DNA of 64,000 bases from Clostridia bacterium (GTDB taxonomy: Bacteria; Bacillota; Clostridia; Oscillospirales; CAG-272): the NCBI GenBank assembly GCA_017473865.1, contig JAFUJB010000006.1:1-64000 (forward strand), read 5' to 3'. Of the stretch, positions 1-9,220 are shown piece by piece. The first letter of the stretch is position 1, and every line of letters starts with the position of its first letter. The notes beneath the pieces are model-generated. The model was not told where the DNA came from. It was given only the letters and a program-made list of their open reading frames with translations, and searched no databases. The translations under genes were made by a program, and so were the position numbers.

Positions 1-276
1 GTCCTCGACGCCCCGTTCAACGCGAAGCGGAGCAAAGAAACCTTGCAACATGGGTCTGCGGAGGCATTATTGCCTAATTGGTAGGGGGCGACGTCCTCGA
101 CGCCCCGTTCAACGCGAAGCGGAGCAAAGAAACCTTGCAACATGGGTCTGCGGAGGCATTATTGCCTAATTGGTAGGGGGCGACGTCCTCGACGCCCCGT
201 TTAAAGCGAAGCGGAGCAAAGAAACCTTGCAACATGGGTCTGCGGAGGCAACATTGCCTAATTGGTAGGGGCGACC
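1..276. repeat. Three tandem copies of a 92-bp repeat
   Basis: Units start at 1, 93 and 185. The first two appear identical; the third differs at a few positions and runs into a variant tail near 276-300. Each unit begins GTCCTCGACGCCCCGTT and contains CATGGGTCTGCGGAGGCA and ATTGCCTAATTGGTAGGGG. The same modules recur, often inverted, at about 21500-21560, 25080-25150 and 26790-27030, so this is a tandem expansion of the dispersed intergenic repeat of this genome. The open frame at 74-298 on the minus strand is the repeat read through and is not regarded as a gene. Confidence 0.9.
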
Positions 277-630
277 ATTGGTCGCCCGAAAAAGCCACCG
301 CTTTCTTCCGGAGAAAACGGCGACATAATTAAGCTAATTTCTATGGTGTATATATAAATATGTACGTATTTGTGCTTATAGCACAAAAAATAGGGCTTTT
401 TTTCTGTATATATAATTTAATATTTTTTGCCAAAACCCCTTATCTTTTTATAAAAAATATGTTATAATTATTTTGATTAAATTATACCTTATTAATTAAA
501 GCAGAACTTCGACTCGCTTTCTATTGATCATATCTTTGTGAACTTTTGTGACATTTTTACATTTTTTTGTTTTTTTGTGAAAAAACGCAATAAAATGCTT
601 GTAATAATGTATTTTATCTGCTGAAAAGTG

Positions 631-659
631 TTGACATATATACTTTTTAATACTATAAT
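631..659 (+). promoter_or_regulatory. Sigma-A promoter of the dehydrogenase operon
   Basis: TTGACA at 631-636 and TATAAT at 654-659 are separated by exactly 17 bp, which matches the consensus. The start point would be near 666, leaving a leader of about 75 nt before the DeoR-type gene, whose AAGGAG site lies near 725-730. The rest of 300-630 is AT-rich and shows no gene I can support. Confidence 0.8.
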
Positions 660-741
660 TGAAATGCGCGAATGTTAAAAATAACATTACTGTGTTTTTT
701 TCAACAATCGCAGATAAAATAAAACAAGGAGTTTTCCTCTT

Positions 742-1518
742 ATGAATTCTGAAAGAAGAGCTACCATAATAAAACTGCTTCATTCAAAGCCCTTTGTTTC
801 TTTGAAGGAGCTCACCGACCTTTTCCCCAACGTTTCAAGTATGACAGTCCGCCGAGACATTGATTATTTTGAACAGCAGGGCGAGGCAATAAAGGTAAGA
901 GGCGGCGCACGCTCGATGAAATTCATCACTACCTCGATGGAAGAAGAGTTTCCCAGCAGAATGCAGAAAAACATTCCCGCCAAGGAAGCGCTCGCAAAAA
1001 AAGCTATCGATATGCTTGAAAGCGGCCGTTCAATCTTTCTTGACTCGGGTACTACGATGCTTACTATGGCAAACCTTTTGCCCGACAACGAAAGACTTAT
1101 CATCACGACTACAGGACCAAACATTGCTCTTGAGCTTCTCAATAAAAAGCAGACTATCGTTAATCTCGTCGGCGGTATGTTTAACCGCGACAACATCTCG
1201 GTTTCGGGCACGCAGGCGCTCCGTTTCCTTGAAGATATTAACATCGACACTGCATTTATCGTTCCCTCGGGTGTGTCCGCAAGCACGGGTCTTACCTGCG
1301 GTAACTACAGCGAGTGCGAACTGAAAAGAATGGTCGTTGAAAAGGCAAGAAAGATTATCGTACTTCTCGATACGTCAAAGCTTGACAAGAGCCTTCCCTA
1401 TACGTTCTGCGATATAAAGAACGTATATTCGATTATCACGAACGGCAAGCTTCCCGATGACATTGAAACTATTGCGCGGGAGAATAACGTTCAAATCATC
1501 AGAGCACAAAATTATTAA
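742..1518 (+). CDS. DeoR-family transcriptional regulator
   Basis: 258 residues, a usual length for the DeoR family. An N-terminal winged helix-turn-helix (residues 1-60, containing SMTVRRDI) is followed by a DeoRC sensor domain with the phosphosugar-isomerase-like pattern FLDSGTTMLTMANLL, a VGGMF segment and a late DTSKLDKS stretch. Such proteins are usually repressors released by a phosphorylated sugar. It is the first gene of the operon that continues with E2, E3 and E1 (29 bp to E2), so it probably controls that operon and itself. The effector cannot be read from the sequence. Start is the ATG downstream of AAGGAG. Confidence 0.88.
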   Translation: MNSERRATIIKLLHSKPFVSLKELTDLFPNVSSMTVRRDIDYFEQQGEAIKVRGGARSMKFITTSMEEEFPSRMQKNIPAKEALAKKAIDMLESGRSIFLDSGTTMLTMANLLPDNERLIITTTGPNIALELLNKKQTIVNLVGGMFNRDNISVSGTQALRFLEDINIDTAFIVPSGVSASTGLTCGNYSECELKRMVVEKARKIIVLLDTSKLDKSLPYTFCDIKNVYSIITNGKLPDDIETIARENNVQIIRAQNY

Positions 1519-1546
1519 ACTAATATATTTTTGGAGGTAATACACA

Positions 1547-2854
1547 ATGGCAACATTAGTAATTATGCCGCGACAGGGTCAGTCCGTTGAAAGTTGCGTC
1601 ATTACTGAATGGAAAAAGAAAAAAGGAGACGCAGTTGCAGAAGGCGACGTACTGTTCTCCTACGAAACAGACAAATCATCTTTTGATGAACCTGCAACCG
1701 TATCGGGTACACTTCTTGAAGTGTTTGCTGAAGACGGCGACGACGTTCCTTGCCTTGAAGCCGTTTGCATCATCGGTAACCCCGGAGAAGATATAAGCGC
1801 TCTCATTCCCAAGAAGGAAGAAGAAGCCGCTCCCGCAGCAGAAGAAAAGGCTGTTGAAGAAGTAAAAGAAGAAAAGAAAGAAGAAGTTGTTGTTGCAACA
1901 GAAAGCGCTGACAAAGACGGAATGATGAAAATTTCGCCCAGAGCAAAGAACCTTGCAAACAAGACTTACGCTGATCTTTCTCAGGCTACTCCTACAGGCC
2001 CCAACGGCAGAATTATCGAAAGAGACGTAAACAGACTCCTTGACAACGGTCAGAGACTTACACCCGAACAGTATGAAAACTTCCTTAAGACAGGTGTTGC
2101 TCCCGCAGCCGCTGTTACAGAAGCTCCCGCAGCCGCTGCTGCTGTTGCAGCTCCCGTTGCTGAATACGAAGACGTTAAGCTCTCCAACGTTAGAAAGGTT
2201 ATTGCAAAGTCAATGCACGAATCCCTTTCTTCTATGGCTCAGCTTACACTCAACGCTTCTTTCGACGCAACGCAGATGATGGCTTACAGAGCATCTCTCA
2301 AGAAGAATGCAGAAGCTATGGGTCTCGGAAACATTACGTTCAACGATATGGTACTCTTTGCAGTTGCAAAGACACTCAAAAACCACAAGGATTGCAACGC
2401 TCACTTCCTCGGCGACAAGATGAGATTCTTCAACAACGTTAACCTCGGTATCGCTGTTGACACAGAAAGAGGTCTCCTCGTTCCTACAGTATTCAACGCT
2501 GACAAGATGAGCCTTAACGAGCTTTCCGCAAATGCTAAGACTGTTATCAAGGCAGCTCAGGGCGGTTCGATCAGCCCCGACCTCCTTTCCGGCGGTACTT
2601 TCACAGTTACCAACCTCGGCGCTATGGGCGTTGAAAGCTTTACACCCGTTATCAATCCCCCCCAGACCTGCATCCTCGGCGTATGTAACATTACCCGCCG
2701 CGTAAAACAGGTTAACGGACAGGACGTATTCTACGATGCAATGGGTCTTTCACTTACGTTTGACCACAGAGCTCTCGACGGCGCTCCCGCAGCAAGATTC
2801 CTTAAGGAACTTTGCACAAATCTCGAAAACTTCAATCTTTTGATGGCTAAATAA
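1547..2854 (+). CDS. 2-oxoacid dehydrogenase E2, dihydrolipoyl acyltransferase
   Basis: 435 residues. Domain order: one lipoyl domain (1-78) with the lipoylated lysine K43 in ETDKS; an acidic/Ala linker; a peripheral-subunit binding domain (about 127-165, MKISPRAKNLANK); a second Ala/Pro linker; and the catalytic acyltransferase domain from about 205, ending in DHRALDG with the catalytic His at 407 and Asp at 411. It moves the acyl group from E1 to CoA and forms the core of the complex. GGAGG ribosome site, then E3 starts 31 bp downstream. Substrate (pyruvate, acetoin or a branched 2-oxoacid) is not decided by sequence; pyruvate or acetoin are most likely. Confidence 0.92.
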   Translation: MATLVIMPRQGQSVESCVITEWKKKKGDAVAEGDVLFSYETDKSSFDEPATVSGTLLEVFAEDGDDVPCLEAVCIIGNPGEDISALIPKKEEEAAPAAEEKAVEEVKEEKKEEVVVATESADKDGMMKISPRAKNLANKTYADLSQATPTGPNGRIIERDVNRLLDNGQRLTPEQYENFLKTGVAPAAAVTEAPAAAAAVAAPVAEYEDVKLSNVRKVIAKSMHESLSSMAQLTLNASFDATQMMAYRASLKKNAEAMGLGNITFNDMVLFAVAKTLKNHKDCNAHFLGDKMRFFNNVNLGIAVDTERGLLVPTVFNADKMSLNELSANAKTVIKAAQGGSISPDLLSGGTFTVTNLGAMGVESFTPVINPPQTCILGVCNITRRVKQVNGQDVFYDAMGLSLTFDHRALDGAPAARFLKELCTNLENFNLLMAK

Positions 2855-2885
2855 GCAGCAGTTTAAGAAAGGAAGTACTTATATA

Positions 2886-4247
2886 ATGTATGATCTTATC
2901 GTAATCGGCGGCGGCCCCGGCGGCTATAACGCAGCCGAAAAAGCAGCACACGGCGGACTCAAAACTCTCGTTATCGAAAAACGCGCTATGGGCGGTGTTT
3001 GTCTTAACGAAGGCTGTATCCCCACAAAAACACTCCTTTATTCAGCAAAAATCTACGACTATGCAAAGCACAGCGAAAGCTACGGCGTAAAATTTGCAGG
3101 CGCTGAGATCGACCACGCAAAAGTTGTCGAAAGAAAGGGCAAAGTTGTAAAGACTCTCGTATCCGGCATTGAAGGTACAATGAAGCGCGCAGGCGTTGAA
3201 GTTGTAAAAGAAGTTGCCGAAATCAAAGAAAAAACTGCCGAAGGCTTTGTAGTTAAGGCGGGCGACAAAGAATACACGGGCAAACAGCTCCTTATCTGCG
3301 CAGGTTCGGAAGCTGCAGTTCCCCCCATTCCCGGACTCAGAGAAGCAGTCGCAAGCGGTTTTGCAAAGACTAACCGCGAAATTCTCGATATGACAACCGT
3401 TCCGAAGGAACTCGTTGTAATCGGCGGCGGCGTTATCGGTCTTGAAATGGCAAGCTATTTCAACTCTATCGGCTCAAACGTAAAAGTAATTGAAATGCTC
3501 GACCACATCGCAGGTCCCACAGACAGCGAAATCTCCGCTCTCCTTCTTAAGAACTACAAGAAGAAAGGCGTTGAATTCCTCCTTTCCGCAAAGGTTACTT
3601 CAGTCGGCACAGACTGCGTAAACTATGAAATCGGCGGCGAAGCAAAGACTGTTAAGGCTGACTGCGTACTCGTTTCGATAGGCAGACGTCCTTCAACAGC
3701 AGGTCTCGGACTTGAAAATATCGGCGTTCTCACCGAAAGAGGCGCTATCGTTACTACAGACGAAGGCAAGACAAACGTTCCCGGCGTTTGGGCTGCAGGC
3801 GACATCAACGGTAAGTCGATGCTCGCTCATACAGCTTACCGCGAAGGCGAAGTTTGCATTAACAACATCCTCGGTAAGAAGGACAAGGTAAACTACAACG
3901 CAATCCCCGCTGTTATCTACACTAACCCCGAGGTTGCAAGCGTAGGCGAAACCAGCGAAACCGTTAAGGCTAAGGGTCTTGACGCTAAGGTTGAAAGCTA
4001 TACACTTCGTTATTCCGGCAGATACATTGCTGAAAACGAAGGCGGCGACGGTATCGTTAAGATTATCATCGACAAGAACCACCGCACAATTCTCGGCGTA
4101 CATATGATCGGTACTTACGCTTCCGAAATTATCTACGGCGCTGCAATGATGGTTGAAAACGAAATGCGTGTTGAAGACGTTCACAAGATGGTATTCCCGC
4201 ATCCCACCGTTTGCGAAGTTATCAGAGAAGGTCTTTTCCAGATCTAA
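2886..4247 (+). CDS. lpdA: Dihydrolipoyl dehydrogenase (E3)
   Basis: 453 residues, normal for the family. An N-terminal FAD site (GGGPGGYNAA, 8-17), the redox disulfide CLNEGC with Cys39 and Cys44, a central NAD site (VIGGGVIGLEMA) and the C-terminal dimer domain with the His-Glu pair (H439 and E444 in FPHPTVCE) are all present. It reoxidises dihydrolipoamide on E2 and makes NADH. Unlike some clostridial E3 proteins it carries no extra lipoyl domain. It lies between E2 and the fused E1 of the same complex; E1 follows after an 84-bp gap. Confidence 0.94.
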   Translation: MYDLIVIGGGPGGYNAAEKAAHGGLKTLVIEKRAMGGVCLNEGCIPTKTLLYSAKIYDYAKHSESYGVKFAGAEIDHAKVVERKGKVVKTLVSGIEGTMKRAGVEVVKEVAEIKEKTAEGFVVKAGDKEYTGKQLLICAGSEAAVPPIPGLREAVASGFAKTNREILDMTTVPKELVVIGGGVIGLEMASYFNSIGSNVKVIEMLDHIAGPTDSEISALLLKNYKKKGVEFLLSAKVTSVGTDCVNYEIGGEAKTVKADCVLVSIGRRPSTAGLGLENIGVLTERGAIVTTDEGKTNVPGVWAAGDINGKSMLAHTAYREGEVCINNILGKKDKVNYNAIPAVIYTNPEVASVGETSETVKAKGLDAKVESYTLRYSGRYIAENEGGDGIVKIIIDKNHRTILGVHMIGTYASEIIYGAAMMVENEMRVEDVHKMVFPHPTVCEVIREGLFQI

Positions 4248-4331
4248 CGTTTGTTTATTCGCGAGAGGAATCCCCTCCCGCTTGATGTAAAAAATCTAAA
4301 TTATATAAAATCTACAAAGGAGATCACTACT

Positions 4332-6815
4332 ATGCCTAAGAGTCAATATGTAGACCCTAAAAAAGTCTTTGAACCCGGTTTTATATCTTTCAAAGATATT
4401 CCCGTCTGCCAGTATAAGAAAACACTTGCAGAAGAAAAGAAAATTTACACAAAAGACGATATGATGCGTATCTATCACGATATGCGCGTTATCCGTGAAT
4501 TCGAGACAATGCTTAACGAAGTTAAGACAAAGTCTGCTTACAACGGCGTTGAATACAACAACCCCGGACCTGCTCACCTTTCCATCGGTCAGGAAGCATC
4601 TGCAGTCGGTGAAGCTTACGCTCTCGATATGAACGACTTCAGCTTCGGCTCACACAGAAGCCACGGCGAAATCATCGCAAAGAGCTTGTCTTCTATCCAC
4701 AAGCTCGATGAAAAAGAAGTTTACGATATTATGAAGGAATTCCTTGGCGGAACACTCCTTTCTATCGTTGAAAAGCATATGCCCACATCGGACATCAAAG
4801 AACTCGCAAAGAACTTTATTCTTTACGGCGCTTTGGCAGAAATCTTCGCAAGAACAACAGGCTTCAACAAGGGTCTCGGCGGTTCTATGCACGCTTTCTT
4901 CATTCCCTTCGGTCTTATGCCTAACAACGCTATCGTTGGCGGTTCCGGTCCTATCGCTCTCGGTGCTGCTCTTTACAAGAGAGCTAACCACAAGCCCGGT
5001 ATCGTAATTGCTAACTCCGGTGACGGCGCACTCGGCCGCGGTCCCGTTCTCGAATCCTTTAACTTTGCTTCTATGGACCAGATCACAAAGCTCTGGGGTA
5101 TGGACGGCAAGTATCCTGACGGCGGACTCCCCATCCTCTTCAACGTATTTAACAACAGCTACGGTATGGGCGGTCAGACCAGAGGCGAAACAATGGGTTA
5201 CGATATGGCTGCACGTCTCGGCGCAGGCTTTAACCCTGATATGATGCACGCTGAAAGAGTTAACGGCTACGATCCTTTCGCAGTTATTGACGCTGTTTCC
5301 AGAAAGAAGGAACTCCTTCTCGCAGGTAAGGGCCCCGCTCTCCTCGACGTTGTAACATACCGTGTTTCCGGACACTCTCCTTCTGACTCTTCAACATACA
5401 GAACACAGGAAGAAATCGACGCTTGGATCGCAGCAGACCCGATCGCAGCTTACAAGGCTAAGATGATCAAGGGTAAGGTTGCTACCGAAGCTGAATTCGC
5501 TGCTATCGACGAAGACATTATCAATCGTATGACAACGATTATGAAGCTCGCTATCAACGATGAAATTTCTCCCCGTATGGATCTCACAAAGAATCCCGAA
5601 GCTATCTCTTCCATTATGTTCTCCAACCAGAAGGTTAAGAGCATGGATCCCACAAGAGAAGCTGAAATGCTCGTTCCCAAGGAAGAATGCCCCCGTGTTA
5701 AAGAAATTAAGGGCAAGATCCGTACAGCTACAGACGAAAAGGGCAAGCCCGTTTCCAAGATGAAGATGTACAACATCCGTGACGGTCTCGCTGAGCCTAT
5801 CATTGATAAATTCTATGACGATCCCACTCTCATCGCTTACGGCGAAGATAACAGAGACTGGGGCGGCGCATTCGGCGTATACAAGAAGATGACCGAAGCT
5901 ATTCCTTATCACAGATTCTTCAACGCTCCTATTTCCGAGTCTGCAATCGTTGGTTCTGCAGTTGGTTACGCTATGTGCGGCGGCCGTGCTATCGTAGAAC
6001 TTATGTACGCTGACTTTATGGGTTGCGCAGGCGACGAAATCTTCAACCAGATGGCTAAGTGGCAGTCAATGTCTGCAGGTATCCTTAAGATGCCTATCGT
6101 TCTCCGTGTTTCCGTTGGTTCGAAGTACGGCGCACAGCACTCTCAGGACTGGACAGCTCTCGCTGCACACATTCCCGGTCTTAAGGTTGTATTCCCCTCT
6201 ACTCCCGCAGATGCTAAGGGTCTTATGACTGCAGCTCTCGAAGGAACAGACCCCGTTGTATTCTTTGAATCTCAGAGAATTTACGACAAGGGCGAAGAAT
6301 TCCTCGCAGGCGGAGTTCCCGAAGGCACATACGAAATCAAAATGGGCGATCCCGATGTTAAGAAGGAAGGTAAGGACATTACCATTCTTACAATCGGTGC
6401 AGTTCTCTACCGCGCTCTCGAAGCTGCAAAGACTCTTGAAGAAAAGTACGGTATTTCTGCAGAAGTTATCGACACTCGTTCAATCGTTCCCTTCGACTAT
6501 ACAAAGGTTATCGAATCTGTTAAGAAGACAGGTAAGATCGTTATCGTAGGCGACGCTGTTGAAAGAGGTTCCATTATGAAGGATATGGCAGCGAACATCT
6601 CCGAACTCGCATTCGACTACCTCGATGCTCCTGCAATTGCTCTCGGCTCACGTAACTGGATCACTCCTGCTCACGAGCTTGAAACAGCATTCTTCCCCTA
6701 TCCCGATACGATCATCGACTGCATCCACGAAAAAATTATGCCTATTCCCGGCTACGTTGCAAAACACAACTTCAGCGATGTAGAAAAGATCGAAAGATAC
6801 AAGAAGGGTGTTTAA
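4332..6815 (+). CDS. Fused E1 alpha-beta 2-oxoacid dehydrogenase (thiamine diphosphate)
   Basis: 827 residues from the ATG at 4332, chosen because AAAGGAG lies just upstream; a TTG at 4251 would add 27 residues with no homology. The first half is E1 alpha: HRSHGE, then the thiamine diphosphate motif beginning GDG (230-232) and ending with the NN pair (274-275), and GHSPSDSSTYR. From about residue 480 the protein is E1 beta (GEDNRDWGGAFG, MYADFMGCAGDE, VIDTRSIVPFD). E1 decarboxylates the 2-oxoacid and acylates the lipoyl arm of E2. Alpha and beta are normally separate genes. A segment of about 50 residues after HRSHGE (LSSIHKLDEKEV onward) looks like an insertion relative to common E1 alpha. 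Confidence 0.88.
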   Translation: MPKSQYVDPKKVFEPGFISFKDIPVCQYKKTLAEEKKIYTKDDMMRIYHDMRVIREFETMLNEVKTKSAYNGVEYNNPGPAHLSIGQEASAVGEAYALDMNDFSFGSHRSHGEIIAKSLSSIHKLDEKEVYDIMKEFLGGTLLSIVEKHMPTSDIKELAKNFILYGALAEIFARTTGFNKGLGGSMHAFFIPFGLMPNNAIVGGSGPIALGAALYKRANHKPGIVIANSGDGALGRGPVLESFNFASMDQITKLWGMDGKYPDGGLPILFNVFNNSYGMGGQTRGETMGYDMAARLGAGFNPDMMHAERVNGYDPFAVIDAVSRKKELLLAGKGPALLDVVTYRVSGHSPSDSSTYRTQEEIDAWIAADPIAAYKAKMIKGKVATEAEFAAIDEDIINRMTTIMKLAINDEISPRMDLTKNPEAISSIMFSNQKVKSMDPTREAEMLVPKEECPRVKEIKGKIRTATDEKGKPVSKMKMYNIRDGLAEPIIDKFYDDPTLIAYGEDNRDWGGAFGVYKKMTEAIPYHRFFNAPISESAIVGSAVGYAMCGGRAIVELMYADFMGCAGDEIFNQMAKWQSMSAGILKMPIVLRVSVGSKYGAQHSQDWTALAAHIPGLKVVFPSTPADAKGLMTAALEGTDPVVFFESQRIYDKGEEFLAGGVPEGTYEIKMGDPDVKKEGKDITILTIGAVLYRALEAAKTLEEKYGISAEVIDTRSIVPFDYTKVIESVKKTGKIVIVGDAVERGSIMKDMAANISELAFDYLDAPAIALGSRNWITPAHELETAFFPYPDTIIDCIHEKIMPIPGYVAKHNFSDVEKIERYKKGV

Positions 6816-6835
6816 TCCATAACCTTATAAAATTA

Positions 6836-6864
6836 ATCCCCGAGATTTTTCTCGGGGATTTTTT
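6836..6864 (+). terminator. Rho-independent terminator of the dehydrogenase operon
   Basis: Perfect 9-bp stem ATCCCCGAG / CTCGGGGAT with a six-base loop, followed by a T run, 20 bp after the E1 stop codon. Confidence 0.9.
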
Positions 6865-6879
6865 GCGTTCACGGCGCAG

Positions 6880-7440
6880 GGGTAATGGGTTTGTATAAGA
6901 TTGCATCTTTAGCGAATATCAAGCTTTGCAAAAGGAGGTAGCCGTAGGGGTGCGCCACGCGCACTCGGCTTATGGGTTCTGCGAACAAATAATACTTGCT
7001 GTGCTTTGAAGGACGACAAAGAAGGGGGGCTCCGCGGGGGAATTCTTTCCCCTCGGTCGTTTTAGGGGTAGGGGTCTTTAGGGGCGGGGGAATCGAAACC
7101 CCTGCCCCTAAATGCCTTCTTTGTAATACTTTCTTTGCATAAAGAAAGTATGAATCCCACAGAAAATTGGTGATTGATTATACCTCCTTTTCAGTGAACT
7201 AATCAAAACTCCTATGTGTATCTCTCCTCCCGTCTGCCTCGCAAGCGCGGCATCCACCCTCCCCGTCAGGAGAGGGCAAGTGGTTACACTCGCACAAAAA
7301 TAGAAAACGCTTCCGCGTTTTCTTATAGGTGCACAGGCAGTCAGGGGCTCTGCCCCTGAAACCCCATTCGCTAATCATTATTGTCTCTGCAAACCCATTA
7401 TCCCTGCGCCGTGGGCGCCTTTCCTTAAAAGAAATTAGGT
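6880..7440. repeat. Mosaic intergenic repeat block
   Basis: About 560 bp without a credible gene. It holds modules seen elsewhere in the window: the hairpin GAAAACGCTTCCGCGTTTTC near 7303, CAGTCAGGGGCTCTGCCCCTGAAACC near 7327 (a GGGGC/GCCCC hairpin inside it), ACATTATTG-like and CTGCGCCGTGGGCG pieces, and CCTTAAAAGAAA. The 87-codon minus-strand frame at 7199-7462 consists of this repeat and is rejected as a gene. Confidence 0.75.
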
Positions 7441-7455
7441 TTTTCAAAAATACTA

Positions 7456-7484
7456 TTGACATTTCTTCAGCATAGTGTTATACT
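7456..7484 (+). promoter_or_regulatory. Sigma-A promoter of the LeuA-like operon
   Basis: TTGACA at 7456-7461, a 17-bp spacer, and TATACT at 7479-7484. The start point near 7491 opens directly into the T-box leader. Confidence 0.8.
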
Positions 7485-7490
7485 AAAGCA

Positions 7491-7757
7491 TATTTCAAAT
7501 GCAATGAAGGAATTATTCCCGTTTATACGTTACTGCAGAGAGCTGTCGGTCGGTGCAAGACAGTGTGATTGAATTCGGGGAGTCTCGTTCCTGAGCAGAG
7601 TTGCCCAACAGTTTACACTAAGTAAGCGGCTACGGTGTGCCCCGTTACCATGGCAACAGACTTGTTTGAGTCTTGTATGAGTTGACCGTTTTTACGGTAA
7701 ACAGGGTGGTACCGCGATAATTTCGTCCCTGAAGTCAAATGACTTTAGGGATTTTTT
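7491..7757 (+). promoter_or_regulatory. T-box leader, specifier probably CUC (Leu)
   Basis: The conserved T-box AGGGTGGTACCGCG (7703-7716) that pairs with the uncharged tRNA acceptor end is present, followed by a terminator hairpin (TCCCTGAAGTCA / TGACTTTAGGGA, 7726-7751) and six T. Stem I starts near CAGAGAGC (about 7533) and shows GGTGCAAGAC. Aligned with the second T-box of this window at the 3' foot of stem I (CCTGAGC here, CCGTAGC there), the specifier falls on CTC at 7584-7586, a leucine codon. This is tentative; TTC at 7588-7590 is a weaker alternative. It would switch on the three downstream genes when charged tRNA is short. Confidence 0.85.
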
Positions 7758-7803
7758 ATTTTGTAAAACGCCAAAAAACAGGCGCAAAGAAAGGATTATT
7801 GTT

Positions 7804-9189
7804 ATGAAACAGATCAGAATTGCAGACACAACGCTTTGTCGCGAGGATAAGACGTTTAGCTTCAAGGAAAGACTTGAAATTATCCGTCAGCTCGAAAAAC
7901 TAAAATGCGACGTAATCGAGCTACCTGAAATAAAAAATGCAAAAACTGATATTCTACTTGTGCGCACTGCGGCATCCTTCGTAAAAAACAGCGTTATTTC
8001 AGTCGCGGCAGGCACTACGGAAGAAAGCATTGATAACGCGGCATTAGCTCTTGACAAGGCGTCTAAGGCCAGAATACGCATCGAAGTCCCCACATCTCCC
8101 GTCGGAATGGAATATTTTATGCACAAAAAACCCGACAAGATGCTTGAATGGGTAAAATTTGCGGTTACAAAGGCATTGGAAAAATGCTCCGACGTCGAGT
8201 TCTGCGCATTTGACGCAACAAGGGCAGAACCCGAATTCCTTAAAGAAATAATTAACATTGCAGTAGAAGCAGGTGCAAAAACAGTTTCCGTATGCGACAG
8301 CGCGGCAGGTATGCTTCCCGACGACTTTGCAAACTTCGCAAAATCCGTATGCGATATTGCAAATATTCCTGTAGGCGTTGCTTGCTCTGACAAAAACGGC
8401 ATTGCAAGTGCGCAGGCAATTATGGCTGTCAGAAACGGTGTTTCAATGGTAAAAACATCGGTAGGCGGCGAAAACGTTCCTCTTGAATCTTTCCTCGGTA
8501 TGATTAAAAACTGCGGCGATAACTACGGTTTTTCTTCGGGTGTAAACTATACGGAAATACACCGCATAATCTCGCAGATCGGCTGGATTGCCGAGGGTAC
8601 GAAGACCGACAAGAGCCTTACAACAAGTACAAAAGTCGAAGAAGAGAGCATTCGCCTCGACGCTAAAGACGATATTACTGCTGTGGCGGCTGCAGTCGCA
8701 AAACTCGGCTTTGACCTCTCCGACGAAGATAACAAGAGAGTCCACGAAGAAGTATGTCGGGTTGCAGAAAAAAAGACCGTCGGCGCAAAAGAGCTTGACG
8801 CTATCGTTGCAACGGTTGCATTACAGGTTCCCGATTCATATAAACTTGAAAACTACGTTATAAATAACGGAAACATAATCAGCGCAAGCGCGCAGATCAC
8901 GCTCAGCAAAGAAGGTAAGACCCTTCAGGGCATAGCCATCGGAGACGGCCCCATCGACGCGGCATTCGTCGCAATCGAACAGATAATCGGACACCGCTAT
9001 GAGCTCGACGATTTCCAGATTCAATCTGTTACCGAAGGTAAAGAAGCCGTAGGCTCGGCACTCGTTAAGCTCCGTTACGCAGGCAAGCTCTATTCGGGCA
9101 ACGGTATTTCGACCGACATTATCGGCGCCAGTATAAGAGCTTATATCAGCGCAGTTAACAAGATCGTTTACGACGAGCATAATTCCTAA
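7804..9189 (+). CDS. LeuA/homocitrate-synthase-like protein lacking the metal site
   Basis: 461 residues: an HMGL-type TIM barrel (1-275) and the C-terminal LeuA dimer/regulatory domain (about 330-455, with QGIAIGDGPIDAAF). Family enzymes condense a 2-oxoacid with acetyl-CoA using a divalent metal held by the Asp of DTTLRDG, the two His of HxHND and an Asn in GERAGN. Here those sites read DTTLCRED (8-15), VACSDKNG (A193 and S195 where both His belong) and GENVPLES, while DATR (137-140) is kept. So the fold is kept but the usual chemistry looks impossible. It may be a regulatory leucine-sensing paralogue or catalyse something else. Downstream of a T-box and 31 bp ahead of the fusion gene. Confidence 0.82.
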   Translation: MKQIRIADTTLCREDKTFSFKERLEIIRQLEKLKCDVIELPEIKNAKTDILLVRTAASFVKNSVISVAAGTTEESIDNAALALDKASKARIRIEVPTSPVGMEYFMHKKPDKMLEWVKFAVTKALEKCSDVEFCAFDATRAEPEFLKEIINIAVEAGAKTVSVCDSAAGMLPDDFANFAKSVCDIANIPVGVACSDKNGIASAQAIMAVRNGVSMVKTSVGGENVPLESFLGMIKNCGDNYGFSSGVNYTEIHRIISQIGWIAEGTKTDKSLTTSTKVEEESIRLDAKDDITAVAAAVAKLGFDLSDEDNKRVHEEVCRVAEKKTVGAKELDAIVATVALQVPDSYKLENYVINNGNIISASAQITLSKEGKTLQGIAIGDGPIDAAFVAIEQIIGHRYELDDFQIQSVTEGKEAVGSALVKLRYAGKLYSGNGISTDIIGASIRAYISAVNKIVYDEHNS

Positions 9190-9220
9190 TTTGTTCAAAG
9201 TATTTTGAGAGGTTTTAAAT

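Noticed and set aside
1..276. Possible CRISPR array in the tandem repeats
   Set aside because: Units are 92 bp, adjacent without variable spacers and part of a dispersed repeat family; no cas genes nearby.
4251..4331. Longer E1 protein starting at TTG 4251
   Set aside because: The extra 27 residues have no family similarity and the strong AAAGGAG site belongs to the ATG at 4332.
7199..7462. 87-codon minus-strand frame
   Set aside because: Lies wholly in the repeat block, with no ribosome site and codon use of repeat DNA.
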